Origin: an uncultured Collinsella sp.
Lineage (GTDB): Bacteria > Actinomycetota > Coriobacteriia > Coriobacteriales > Coriobacteriaceae
Direction of reading: 5' to 3'
DNA length: 10,351 nt
NCBI GenBank assembly: GCA_900546775.1
Contig: UREM01000048.1
Coordinates: forward strand, 1-10,351
Shown here one piece after another: positions 1-7,173 of the stretch; position 1 is the stretch's first letter; each line of letters opens with the position of its first letter. The translations under genes were made by a program, and so were the position numbers. The notes beneath the pieces were generated by a model that searched no databases, had not been told where the DNA came from, and was given only the letters and a program-made list of their open reading frames with translations.

Positions 1-288
1 CTTGCAGCGACGGACCTCGGGACGCTCTTACACCACGTCTGCGCGCGCCACCCCTTTGCTAGCTGTTTCCCCATTAACATAACTGAACATGTGTGGTCTA
101 ACTAATCCTAGATAGTCGGTTTCATATGAGATTCAGCTGGTGACAGTACTCACATTTGGCATTTTTTGTCCAAAGGCTCTCCTGGCCATTGCAGATTTGT
201 GGCAAAACGGGCTCCAGACCGCTGAATCGTGCCGCATATGGCACGTCCGCAGTCCGAAACCCGGTCCAAATTAAGTTATTGCGCTGTG
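1..288. other. Non-coding left edge, possible dispersed repeat
   Basis: This stretch lies downstream of argD and holds no gene I can support. It is visibly more AT-rich between about 60 and 215 than the flanking genes. A minus-strand frame opens at ATG 80 (or 74) and runs off the window, but it has no Shine-Dalgarno sequence and no recognisable protein. A plus-strand frame open from base 1 ends with TAA at 103-105 and could be the tail of a gene outside the window. A 6-bp stem (228-233 with 240-245) follows argD but has no U-run, so I do not call it a terminator. The block around 140-175 (GTACTCACATTTGGCATT and neighbours) looks like a repeated intergenic element, but that is only an impression. 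Confidence 0.4.
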
Positions 289-1572
289 TTAGGCCAAAAC
301 GTCCGACAGGATCTCGATCAGACTGTCCACGTCGGCTTCCTCGCAGACGAGCGGCGGCAAGAAACGCAGCGTATGGGCACCCGTAGCGTTAATCACGGCA
401 CCAGCCCCCAATGCACGGGCCACAACGTCGTGTGCATCACCCACAGTATCGTCCAGATCGCAGCCGAGCATCAAGCCGCGGCCACGCACCTCGGTCACGT
501 TCGGCAGCTTGGCGAGCTTTGCCTCCATATAGGCGCCTACCTTGGCAACATGGTCGGCATAATCGCCGTGCACGAGCGCGGAGAGCGTCGCGGCACACGC
601 CGCGATGGCCAAGCAGCTACCGCCAAAGGTCGAGCCGTGGTCGCCCGGCTTAAACACGTCGGCAATCTCCTTCTTTGCCACGACGGCACCCATGGGCACG
701 CCATCAGCAATGCCCTTGGCAAGGCTCATGATGTCGGGTTCCACGCCATAGGTTTGGAATGCAAACGGCTTGCCGGAGCGGAAGATGCCGCACTGGACCT
801 CGTCGGCGATAAGCACGGCGCCCACTTCGTGTGCCAGGTCGCGCGCTGCCGCCATAAACTCCTCGGTCATGGGGTGCACGCCGCTCTCACCCTGGATCGG
901 CTCGAGCATCACGGCACAAATTTCGCTCCCCAGCTGCTTAAAGATCGCACGCAGTTCATCGATATCGTTGGGCGTGCAGGCCACAAAGCCACCCGGCAGC
1001 GGGCGGAAACTATCCTGCAGCCAATCCTGCATGGTGGCGGCAATGGTCTCGAGCGTACGGCCGTGGAAGCCGCCGCGCATGCACACGATAGTGTTGCCGC
1101 CGTTACCGGCACGTTTGGCGTACAGGCGCGCGAGCTTCATCGAGCCCTCGTTAGCCTCAGCGCCGGAGTTGGCAAAGAAGGTCTCCCAAACCTGCTCATC
1201 CGCAGCCGGGGCACCAAGAGCAGCTGCCGTGGTCTCATCGCCGGCGGCAATGGCGTCGGCAAGCACGCGCGCACCATCTACGTCGTCGTTAGCAAGCTTG
1301 GACAGCAGCGCCGCGACCTGTCCGCGCTGCTCAATGTAGAAGTAATTGGAGACATGCATGAGCTTTTTGGTCTGTGCCTCGAGCGCCGAGAGCACGGCCG
1401 GGTCACCATGACCTAGGCTGCACACGCCGATGCCGGCAAGAAAGTCGAGGTACTCACGGCCATCGTCGCCGGTGAGCTTCATGCCGTGACCCTCGACAAA
1501 CTCGACCGGAGAGCGGCCAAAGGTATGCATAACGTAATGGGATTCAAGCGATTGCTGAGCTGCAAGTGACAT
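289..1572 (-). CDS. argD: Acetylornithine aminotransferase ArgD
   Basis: This is a PLP-dependent class III aminotransferase that converts N-acetylglutamate 5-semialdehyde and glutamate to N2-acetylornithine and 2-oxoglutarate in the cytoplasm. The 427 residues show FFANSGAEANE (132-142) and GFHGRT (168-173) in the cofactor pocket, IADEVQ (255-260) with D257 for the pyridine nitrogen, and SLAKG with the Schiff-base lysine K286. The ATG at 1572 follows GAAAGG at 6 bases' spacing. Between residues about 93 and 127 there is an Ala/Asp-rich stretch that most ArgD proteins lack, so this one is longer than the usual 390-400. It is the last gene of argCJBD, 68 bases after argB, with a small GC hairpin (1590-1603) just before its ribosome site. 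Homologous succinylornithine or ornithine aminotransferases look alike, but the operon settles the assignment. Confidence 0.95.
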   Translation of the reverse strand: MSLAAQQSLESHYVMHTFGRSPVEFVEGHGMKLTGDDGREYLDFLAGIGVCSLGHGDPAVLSALEAQTKKLMHVSNYFYIEQRGQVAALLSKLANDDVDGARVLADAIAAGDETTAAALGAPAADEQVWETFFANSGAEANEGSMKLARLYAKRAGNGGNTIVCMRGGFHGRTLETIAATMQDWLQDSFRPLPGGFVACTPNDIDELRAIFKQLGSEICAVMLEPIQGESGVHPMTEEFMAAARDLAHEVGAVLIADEVQCGIFRSGKPFAFQTYGVEPDIMSLAKGIADGVPMGAVVAKKEIADVFKPGDHGSTFGGSCLAIAACAATLSALVHGDYADHVAKVGAYMEAKLAKLPNVTEVRGRGLMLGCDLDDTVGDAHDVVARALGAGAVINATGAHTLRFLPPLVCEEADVDSLIEILSDVLA

Positions 1573-1640
1573 GGAATGCCTTTCGTTGAGCGCCGGACGG
1601 CGCAGGCCTATGGGTGCAGGAATTGGGCGGCTGCGGTCAG

Positions 1641-2621
1641 CTAGACCGTCTGGAGCTTCTCGACCTCGTCGAGGTTCTCGGCCAGACGCGCCGCAAAGGT
1701 CGAAAGCGGATGCGGATGCGTATCGAACTCGTAGGCCGTCTCGGTGGAATGGATCACGGTGCCGACGCCGGCATCGGTCAGCAGCTCCAGCAGCAGCGAA
1801 TGCGGCGTGGTGCCGTTGATGATGTGAGCGCGAAATACGCCACCGGCAAGCGCATCGACGGCCGCGCGCAGCTTGGGAATCATGCCCTTATCGACCTCGC
1901 CGCCGTAGAGCATCTCATTGACCTCGTCGAGCGTCAGGTTGGAGATAAGTGAATCCTTATCGCTAAAGTCCTTGTACAGGCCGTCGACGTCGGTCAAAAA
2001 GATCGCCTTGTGCGCGTGGAGCGCTGCCGCAACGGCACCGGCGGCGGTATCGGCATTGATGTTGAAGAAACCGCCGTCCTCCCCCGCCGCGACGGTAGCG
2101 ATGACGGGGATGTACTCGCTATCGAGTAAGCGCTCGATATAGTCGGTGTTAACGTGCGTCACTTTGCCCACGCGACCGAGCTCGGGGTCGAGCGGCTCGG
2201 CGATGAGCGTGCCAGCATCGCTGCCCGACACGCCCACGGCCAGGTTGCCGTGGTGGTTGATGGCGGCAACCAGCTCCTGGTTAACCTTGCCGCCCAGCAC
2301 CTCGCGCACGATATCCATAGTCGCCGGCGTGGTCACGCGCTGGCCGTTCTTAAACTCGACGGGGATGTCATAGTGGCTCAGCGCCTCGTTGATAGCCTTG
2401 CCGCCGCCATGCACGATAACGGGGCGCATGCCGATGATCTTAAGCAGGACGATGTCGCTCATCACGTCGCGACGCAGCTGCTCGTCGACCATGGCGGCTC
2501 CGCCATATTTGATAACAACCGTCTTGCCGGTCAGGTTCTTAATCCACGGCAGCGCTTCGAACAGCAGCTGCGCGGTTGCTTCGTTGGATTCGCTCGAACG
2601 ACAATCGCGTGCGAATTTCAT
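1641..2621 (-). CDS. argB: Acetylglutamate kinase ArgB
   Basis: An amino acid kinase family enzyme that phosphorylates N-acetylglutamate with ATP, the usual control point of cyclic arginine synthesis. From the ATG at 2621 it has 326 residues. KTVVIKYGGAAM (33-44) is the phosphate loop, HGGGK (71-75) and the NINADTAAGAVAAAL and FLTDVDGLY blocks complete the fold. The amino-terminal helix before KTVVIKYGG (about residues 12-31) is of the kind found in arginine-inhibited enzymes, which suggests feedback inhibition by arginine; this is inference. I chose ATG 2621 over a TTG at 2681 because GAGG sits at proper spacing before it and the TTG would add 20 residues unlike the family. The carboxyl end runs past the conserved GTVI segment by about 35 residues, a modest extension. 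Confidence 0.95.
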   Translation of the reverse strand: MKFARDCRSSESNEATAQLLFEALPWIKNLTGKTVVIKYGGAAMVDEQLRRDVMSDIVLLKIIGMRPVIVHGGGKAINEALSHYDIPVEFKNGQRVTTPATMDIVREVLGGKVNQELVAAINHHGNLAVGVSGSDAGTLIAEPLDPELGRVGKVTHVNTDYIERLLDSEYIPVIATVAAGEDGGFFNINADTAAGAVAAALHAHKAIFLTDVDGLYKDFSDKDSLISNLTLDEVNEMLYGGEVDKGMIPKLRAAVDALAGGVFRAHIINGTTPHSLLLELLTDAGVGTVIHSTETAYEFDTHPHPLSTFAARLAENLDEVEKLQTV

Positions 2622-2702
2622 AGTCTGCCTCGTCTTTCGTATCGTTATCGCGCCGTGCTCCGCTGTCCGCAATCGCGGCAAGATGCGCAGCGTGCCTGGA
2701 AT

Positions 2703-3971
2703 CTAGGAACGGTAGTCGCCGTTGATGGAGATGTACTCATGCGTGAGGTCGCAGGTCCACACGGTCGTTGCCGCGTCGCCTGCGCCCAGGTCGGCCGAGA
2801 TCACAATCTCGGGCGCCTCAAAACGTCGTAGAGCCTCGTCCTCGTCAAAGGGAACAGTCAGACCGTCGCGACAGACAGGCATGCCCATCATGTCGATGGA
2901 AACGTCTTCCTGATTAAACTTCACGCCGCACTTACCGAGCGCCATGGCAACGCGGCCCCAATTGCAGTCATGGCCGGCGATGCAGGTCTTAACGAGCGGC
3001 GAGTTGGCAACGGCGCGGGCGGCGATATCGGCCTCCTCGTCGTTCACGGCGCCGGTAACGTTGACCGTAACAAGCTTGGATGCGCCCTCACCATCGGCGG
3101 CGATATTGCGCGCCAGGCTCTCGCACACCTCGTGCACGGCAAATGTCAACTCGTCAAAGGCATCGGAGCCCTCGACGATAGGCTCGGCATCTGCGGCAGC
3201 GGCACCGGAGGCAAGCATGGTGCAGGTGTCGTTGGTCGAGGTGTCGGAATCGACCGTTACCTTGTTAAAGGTCTGCTTGACGGTCGAGAGCAGCAGGGCA
3301 TGAAGTGCCGCAGGCTCGACGGGGGCATCGGTAGTGATAACTGCGATCATGGTGGCCATGTTGGGCATGATCATGCCCGAGCCCTTGCACATTCCGCCTA
3401 CCGTATAGACATTGCCCGCATGACCCGCAGCCTCACTGACGTAGGACACGGCGTACTCCTTGGAGTGCGTGTCGGTCGTCATGATGGCGCGAGCGGCATC
3501 GGCGCCACCGTGGGCGGAGAGCACCTCGTAGGCAGCAGGAATGGCGGTCTCAAACGTGTCGATCGGCAGAATCTGGCCAATTACTCCCGTGGAGGCCACC
3601 AGAATCTGCTGAGGCTCGCAGCCGATGACCTGCGATGCGATGCTGCACGTCTCGCGCGCGCATGCAAGGCCGGTCTCACCCGTGGCGGCGTTGGCATTGC
3701 CAGAGTTGACCGAAATGCCGGCGATGATACCGTACCCCTTGTCGGTACCGCCCAGGTTGGCACGGCTCACCTGCACGGGCGCCGCGCAAAAGCGATTGGT
3801 GGTAAACACGCCAGCACCGGGACAGGGTTTATCGGGCACGACGAGCGCGTAATCCAGACGCTCGGGGTTCTTGCGGAACCCAGCGTGGATGCCTGCAGCC
3901 TTAAAACCAGCCGCAGCCGTAACGCCACCCTCGACGGCGCGAATCTTGATATCAAACAGCTCGGTATTCAT
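2703..3971 (-). CDS. argJ: Glutamate N-acetyltransferase ArgJ
   Basis: ArgJ moves the acetyl group from N-acetylornithine to glutamate, releasing ornithine and closing the acetyl cycle; some members also use acetyl-CoA. It is made as one chain and cuts itself into alpha and beta subunits. The 422 residues carry ASTGVIGQ (126-133, oxyanion hole), TTDTHSKE (165-172) and KGSGMIMPNMATMI (196-209), in which T207 is the expected cleavage-site nucleophile. The chain ends in DLTHEYISINGDYRS, close to the family terminus. The ATG at 3971 lies 11 bases after AAGGAG, a longer spacing than its neighbours have. A 134-base gap separates it from argC; this gap contains the same ATAAGGAGTC 10-mer that precedes argC and a GCGCCA/TGGCGC inverted repeat (4019-4024, 4057-4062). 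Monofunctional or bifunctional use cannot be told from sequence alone. Confidence 0.96.
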   Translation of the reverse strand: MNTELFDIKIRAVEGGVTAAAGFKAAGIHAGFRKNPERLDYALVVPDKPCPGAGVFTTNRFCAAPVQVSRANLGGTDKGYGIIAGISVNSGNANAATGETGLACARETCSIASQVIGCEPQQILVASTGVIGQILPIDTFETAIPAAYEVLSAHGGADAARAIMTTDTHSKEYAVSYVSEAAGHAGNVYTVGGMCKGSGMIMPNMATMIAVITTDAPVEPAALHALLLSTVKQTFNKVTVDSDTSTNDTCTMLASGAAAADAEPIVEGSDAFDELTFAVHEVCESLARNIAADGEGASKLVTVNVTGAVNDEEADIAARAVANSPLVKTCIAGHDCNWGRVAMALGKCGVKFNQEDVSIDMMGMPVCRDGLTVPFDEDEALRRFEAPEIVISADLGAGDAATTVWTCDLTHEYISINGDYRS

Positions 3972-4105
3972 CGTCTTTATGACTCCTTATGTCAAACAAA
4001 AAACGGACATCGGTTGGTGCGCCATGCCAGTCGTGATCATGAAACCAGCTTAAGAGTGGCGCCCCACTCGATGCCCGACTACCAAATCGTTAACAATCGA
4101 ATGTG

Positions 4106-5176
4106 CTACACCGGGCACGCCACTGTGGGCAAGCCTCGTCGCTCGTCAAAGCCAAAGACGATATTGGCGCACTGGACCGCTTGGCCCGCAGCGCCCTTGC
4201 ACAGATTGTCGATGGCGCCCGTCGCCACCAGCACGCCCGCGCGCTTGTTGAGCTCGAGGCCAATCTGGGCAGCGTTGGTGCCGACGACCGAAGCCGTCTT
4301 GGGCTGCTGGCCGGCATCGAGCACGCGCACAAAGGTGCGACCGGCGTAGAACTGCTTGTAATGGTCGACAACGTCCTCAAGGGTCAAGGTATCGATAGCC
4401 TGCGGCGCGAGCGGCAGCGTCACCGTGGAGAGCAGACCGCGCTTGAGCGGTGCCAGGTGCGGGGTAAAGACGACGCGATCGGTCAGGCCAAGGATTTGCT
4501 CAATCTCGGGCGTGTGGCGATGCTTGCCCACGCCGTAGGCCTCCAAGTTCTCGTCGGCGCTGCAAAAATGGGTGCGGGCGTTGCAGGACTTACCGGCGCC
4601 CGTCACGCCGCTAATGGCATCGACAATCACGGGACCGTTCTCGGCCACCCAGCCCGCGCGCACGGCGGGCGCGGCGGCAAGGCTCGTTGCGGTGGGATAG
4701 CAACCGGCGCAGGCGACCAGCACGGGTTTGCCGTCGGCATGGTCGGATGCGGCGGTCTCCAAGTCCTGGCAGAACAGCTCGGGCAGACCGAAGGCACGGG
4801 TCTTGAGCAGCTCGGGGCTCGTATGCTCGGCGGCATACCAAGCCTCAAAAACGGACGCGTCGTTCAGACGGTAGTCGGCCGAAAGATCAAAGCAGGAGAC
4901 GCCCGATGCAAGCAGCGCGGGCACCTGTGCCATGGCAGCCGTGTGCGGCACGGCCAAAAAGACCGCGTCGCAGTTCTTGAGCTCAGGGGCATCATGCGTC
5001 GTAAAGACAAGATCGCTTACGCCGGTGAAGCTCGGGTGCACCGCAGACAACGGCTGGCCGGCATCGGTGTTGGACGTAATGGCAGCAAGTTCAAACTCGG
5101 GATGACCGAGGACGAGGCGAATGAGCTCGGCTCCGGCATATCCAGCCGCGCCGACGATTCCAACCTTCAAAGACAT
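4106..5176 (-). CDS. argC: N-acetyl-gamma-glutamyl-phosphate reductase ArgC
   Basis: A cytoplasmic NADPH-dependent reductase that turns N-acetylglutamyl 5-phosphate into the 5-semialdehyde, the step between ArgB and ArgD. The 356 residues start with KVGIVGAAGYAGAEL (4-18), the nucleotide-binding turn, and contain ACAGCYPTA (155-163) with catalytic cysteine C159, then GKHRHTPEI (217-225), which carries the histidine pair of the active site. Length and motif order match the type 1 family. The ATG at 5176 is preceded by AAGGAG at 6 bases' spacing. It is the first gene of the arginine operon, and the two ArgR-like boxes at 5263-5297 lie about 90-120 bases upstream, so repression by ArgR with arginine is likely. 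Confidence 0.96.
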   Translation of the reverse strand: MSLKVGIVGAAGYAGAELIRLVLGHPEFELAAITSNTDAGQPLSAVHPSFTGVSDLVFTTHDAPELKNCDAVFLAVPHTAAMAQVPALLASGVSCFDLSADYRLNDASVFEAWYAAEHTSPELLKTRAFGLPELFCQDLETAASDHADGKPVLVACAGCYPTATSLAAAPAVRAGWVAENGPVIVDAISGVTGAGKSCNARTHFCSADENLEAYGVGKHRHTPEIEQILGLTDRVVFTPHLAPLKRGLLSTVTLPLAPQAIDTLTLEDVVDHYKQFYAGRTFVRVLDAGQQPKTASVVGTNAAQIGLELNKRAGVLVATGAIDNLCKGAAGQAVQCANIVFGFDERRGLPTVACPV

Positions 5177-5262
5177 ATCAGACTCCTTATCTGCGATTTA
5201 TGCACCGATGCGCATTTCGCAGCGGTCGTTATGAAGTGGGTTGAAACTTTAGCACCAAAAGA

Positions 5263-5297
5263 TGCATTAATACGTAAATGGCTTGCATATTCATGCA
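5263..5297 (-). promoter_or_regulatory. Tandem ArgR operator (ARG boxes)
   Basis: Two 14-bp boxes upstream of argC have the 5-4-5 layout of ARG boxes. On the minus strand the distal one reads TGCATGAATATGCA (5284-5297) with perfect TGCAT/ATGCA arms; the proximal one reads TACGTATTAATGCA (5263-5276) with one good arm. Their centres are 21 bp apart, the spacing known for paired boxes bound by an ArgR hexamer. A TATTAA at 5267-5272 inside the proximal box could be a -10 element, but no good -35 is placed before it, so the promoter itself is uncertain. ArgR is not encoded in the window. Confidence 0.7.
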
Positions 5298-5342
5298 TTG
5301 AAACATTCCCGACACATTCGCTTGAAGGAATTGACAAATGGA

Positions 5343-5396
5343 GCGGGCCCCGTATTGACCGGCGCTCCTAACGGCGCCGGGCAATACGGGGCCCGC
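5343..5396 (-). terminator. Long GC-rich hairpin, probable terminator
   Basis: The arms 5343-5357 and 5382-5396 pair over 15 bp, then after one A/G mismatch 5359-5365 pairs with 5374-5380 over 7 bp, leaving an 8-base loop. It lies 38 bases past the last flavin-unit gene and before the arginine operators, so it probably separates the two units. Neither strand has a proper U-run after the stem, which is odd for a Rho-independent terminator; it could also act as an RNA-end protector or another structured element. Confidence 0.6.
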
Positions 5397-5433
5397 CCAT
5401 GCGAAAACCAAGTTGTTAGGATGAGCCAGCTGG

Positions 5434-5844
5434 CTAGAGCTCGACCGGCACCCATTCGTCGTGATTGCAGATAAAAGCCTCGGGATCCTCGACGCTAAAG
5501 AAGACGAGCGTGGGGTCGTTAGGCCCCTCATAGTGCTCGCCCAGGCGCTCTAGATGCTTCCACCCAGCTTCGCGCATTTCGCCTAAAGCCCGGTCATCCA
5601 AGCCGGCACGCCCGCGCAAGATGAGCCAGCCATGGCCCGGCCACCAACTCGTGGCCTCAAAGCGCTGGTTTTGCAGCAGCTCTTGCCACACATCTTTGGT
5701 GCGCGCTGTTACAAACCACAGCTTGCCGTCCTGGATCTGCGCAAACGAAAACGGACGCACATGAGGCTGTCCGTCAACGCTCGTCGCCAAATACCATGCC
5801 GGCACCGACGTCAGATACTCCAACACCGTATTCAATCCGTCCAT
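5434..5844 (-). CDS. PPOX-fold FMN-binding protein, copy A
   Basis: A 136-residue single-domain protein of the pyridoxamine 5'-phosphate oxidase-like split-barrel group (the kind classed under COG5015). PAWYLAT (15-21), VRPFSFA (29-35), DGKLWFVT (39-46) and KDVWQEL (50-56) match the FMN-binding half of the fold; members bind FMN, F420 or haem and act as dimers, usually with unknown substrates. It is a paralogue of the next gene upstream and shares these same blocks. The ATG at 5844 follows a perfect AGGAGG at 4 bases' spacing. It is the last gene before the large hairpin and comes 51 bases after copy B. Its place in an operon headed by an FMN riboswitch favours flavin as cofactor; the reaction is unknown. 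No signal peptide or membrane segment is seen, so it should be cytoplasmic. Confidence 0.85.
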   Translation of the reverse strand: MDGLNTVLEYLTSVPAWYLATSVDGQPHVRPFSFAQIQDGKLWFVTARTKDVWQELLQNQRFEATSWWPGHGWLILRGRAGLDDRALGEMREAGWKHLERLGEHYEGPNDPTLVFFSVEDPEAFICNHDEWVPVEL

Positions 5845-5895
5845 GTGTCCTCCTGGCGCTAGCTAATTCGAAACGGGTAGTTAATTTGAGACGCG

Positions 5896-6342
5896 CTAGA
5901 GCTCCAGGCGCTCCTCGCTGCCGTCGATATCACAGAAGCGCGCGGCAATGTTGCGGACCGAAAAGAAAGCAAGGCGGCCGTCGTTGGCACTCTCGTGTTC
6001 CTCGCCGATGCCCACCATGTGCTTAAAACCCGCTTGACGCACCTTGTCGCTCGCAACTGCGTCGTCCTCAAGTGCGGCTTCGCCGGTCAACACGATCCAA
6101 CATTCCCCCGGCTTCCAGCCCGAGAGCTCAAACTTGGGATTCGCACTCAGTTCCGCCCACACATCCTTGTCGCGCGACGTGCAAAACCACAGCTTACCGT
6201 CATCGACCATGGCAAACGAAAACGGCCTCACGCGAGGCTGATGCCCGTCGCTCGCATCGGTCGTGGCCAGATACCACGCCGGAATGCGCCTGAGATACGA
6301 ACAGGCGCGCTCAAGCTGAGCCGTGCGGTCGTTGTCGGTCAT
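5896..6342 (-). CDS. PPOX-fold FMN-binding protein, copy B
   Basis: A 148-residue protein of the same split-barrel group as its downstream neighbour. PAWYLAT (21-27), VRPFSFA (38-44), DGKLWFCTSRDKDVW (48-62) and a carboxyl-terminal FFSV segment (127-130) are shared with copy A, so the pair arose by tandem duplication. Copy B has a longer amino-terminal lead (residues 1-12), an extra SDGHQ loop in the first hairpin and a longer middle loop. The ATG at 6342 follows AAAGGGG. The 30-base gap to ecfT suggests co-transcription with the riboflavin transporter. Likely role: a cytoplasmic flavin-dependent reductase or oxidase of unknown substrate; this is inference from fold and context. Confidence 0.85.
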   Translation of the reverse strand: MTDNDRTAQLERACSYLRRIPAWYLATTDASDGHQPRVRPFSFAMVDDGKLWFCTSRDKDVWAELSANPKFELSGWKPGECWIVLTGEAALEDDAVASDKVRQAGFKHMVGIGEEHESANDGRLAFFSVRNIAARFCDIDGSEERLEL

Positions 6343-6372
6343 AGGGGCCCCTTTCTTGCGCTCGAATCGCGC

Positions 6373-7173
6373 CTAAACAAGTTGAAGGTTGACGACGATG
6401 ACACACGCAAGCAGCAGCGCCGTCACCACCGCAGCCAGCGCATCCCCACGGCGAAATACAAGCGCATGCAGGCGCGTGCGGCCCTGCTCGCCGTGATAGC
6501 AGCGTGCATCCATGGCGGCAGACAACGTCTCGGCATGACGGAACACGCCCGTGAACAGTGGAATCGCCACACTGCCGAGCATACGCACGCCGCCGAGCGG
6601 GCCACCCGTTACGCGTGCACCGCGGCTTGCCTGCGCGTCCGCCGTCTGCTTCATCTCGGTGGCGAACTGCGGCATAAAGCGCAACGCGATGCCCATGATC
6701 ATGCCGAGCTCGTGCGCAGGAAGTCCCACACGCGCAAACGGTGCGAGCAGGCGCTCGAAGCCCGCGGTGAGATCGAGCGTCGGTGTGGTGAGCGTAATAG
6801 CGCTCATACCGGCCATCATCAAGGTCAGACGGCAGGTCATAAAAGCGGCGGAATGCAGCGAGCCCTCGCTTATCCGCAGAAAGCCGAGCTGCCACAGGAT
6901 GCGCCCACTCTGATCGGTAAACAAGTTGAGCACCGCGACCACGACGACGATTGCCAGCAGCGGCGCCATCGACGACAGAACGCGACGAACCGGCACCCGA
7001 GACACGGTATAGATCAGAACAACGAAGATTGCGACCGGGACCAGTCCGCGGAAGCTGCCAACCGTGAGCGTCGTGATCAGAAACACAAAGCCCAAGAGCA
7101 ACTTAGTTCGCGGGTCCAGGCGGTGGATTGCACTATCGCCGGGATAGTAGCTGCCAAACGAAAACGCCTCCAT
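6373..7173 (-). CDS. ecfT: ECF transporter transmembrane subunit EcfT
   Basis: EcfT couples ATP hydrolysis by EcfA to the toppling of a vitamin-binding S component in the membrane. The 266 residues open with GSYYPGDSAIHRLDPRTKLLLG (7-28), typical of the family, followed by hydrophobic segments at about 25-40, 45-60, 69-86, 112-128 and 247-264. The two coupling-helix motifs that sit on the ATPases are visible as QASRGA (181-186) and DARCYHG (222-228); the second has Cys where many members have Gly, a known variant. The start codon overlaps the ecfA stop by one base (TAATG), which implies translational coupling. Its partners are the fused EcfA and, by context, RibU. Confidence 0.93.
   Translation of the reverse strand: MEAFSFGSYYPGDSAIHRLDPRTKLLLGFVFLITTLTVGSFRGLVPVAIFVVLIYTVSRVPVRRVLSSMAPLLAIVVVVAVLNLFTDQSGRILWQLGFLRISEGSLHSAAFMTCRLTLMMAGMSAITLTTPTLDLTAGFERLLAPFARVGLPAHELGMIMGIALRFMPQFATEMKQTADAQASRGARVTGGPLGGVRMLGSVAIPLFTGVFRHAETLSAAMDARCYHGEQGRTRLHALVFRRGDALAAVVTALLLACVIVVNLQLV

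Noticed and set aside
1..80. Minus-strand partial frame starting MLMGKQLAKGW
   Set aside because: No Shine-Dalgarno sequence, only 26 codons visible, no family recognised.
228..245. Stem-loop CGTGCC/GGCACG as argD terminator
   Set aside because: Only 6 bp, with no U-run on the minus strand.
229..1416. Long open frame (395 codons) on the plus strand opposite argD
   Set aside because: It is antisense to a clearly functional gene, rich in His/Arg/Gly as GC-rich shadows are, and has no recognisable domain.
4019..4062. GCGCCA/TGGCGC inverted repeat in the argC-argJ gap as an attenuator
   Set aside because: The stem is only 6 bp around a loop of about 32 bases with no U-run; likely chance.
5331..5336. 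TTGTCA as -35 box of the arginine promoter
   Set aside because: No acceptable -10 box lies 16-18 bp downstream.
2970..5371. Long plus-strand open frames opposite argJ and argC
   Set aside because: Same pattern: shadows of strongly conserved minus-strand genes, arising from GC-rich third positions.
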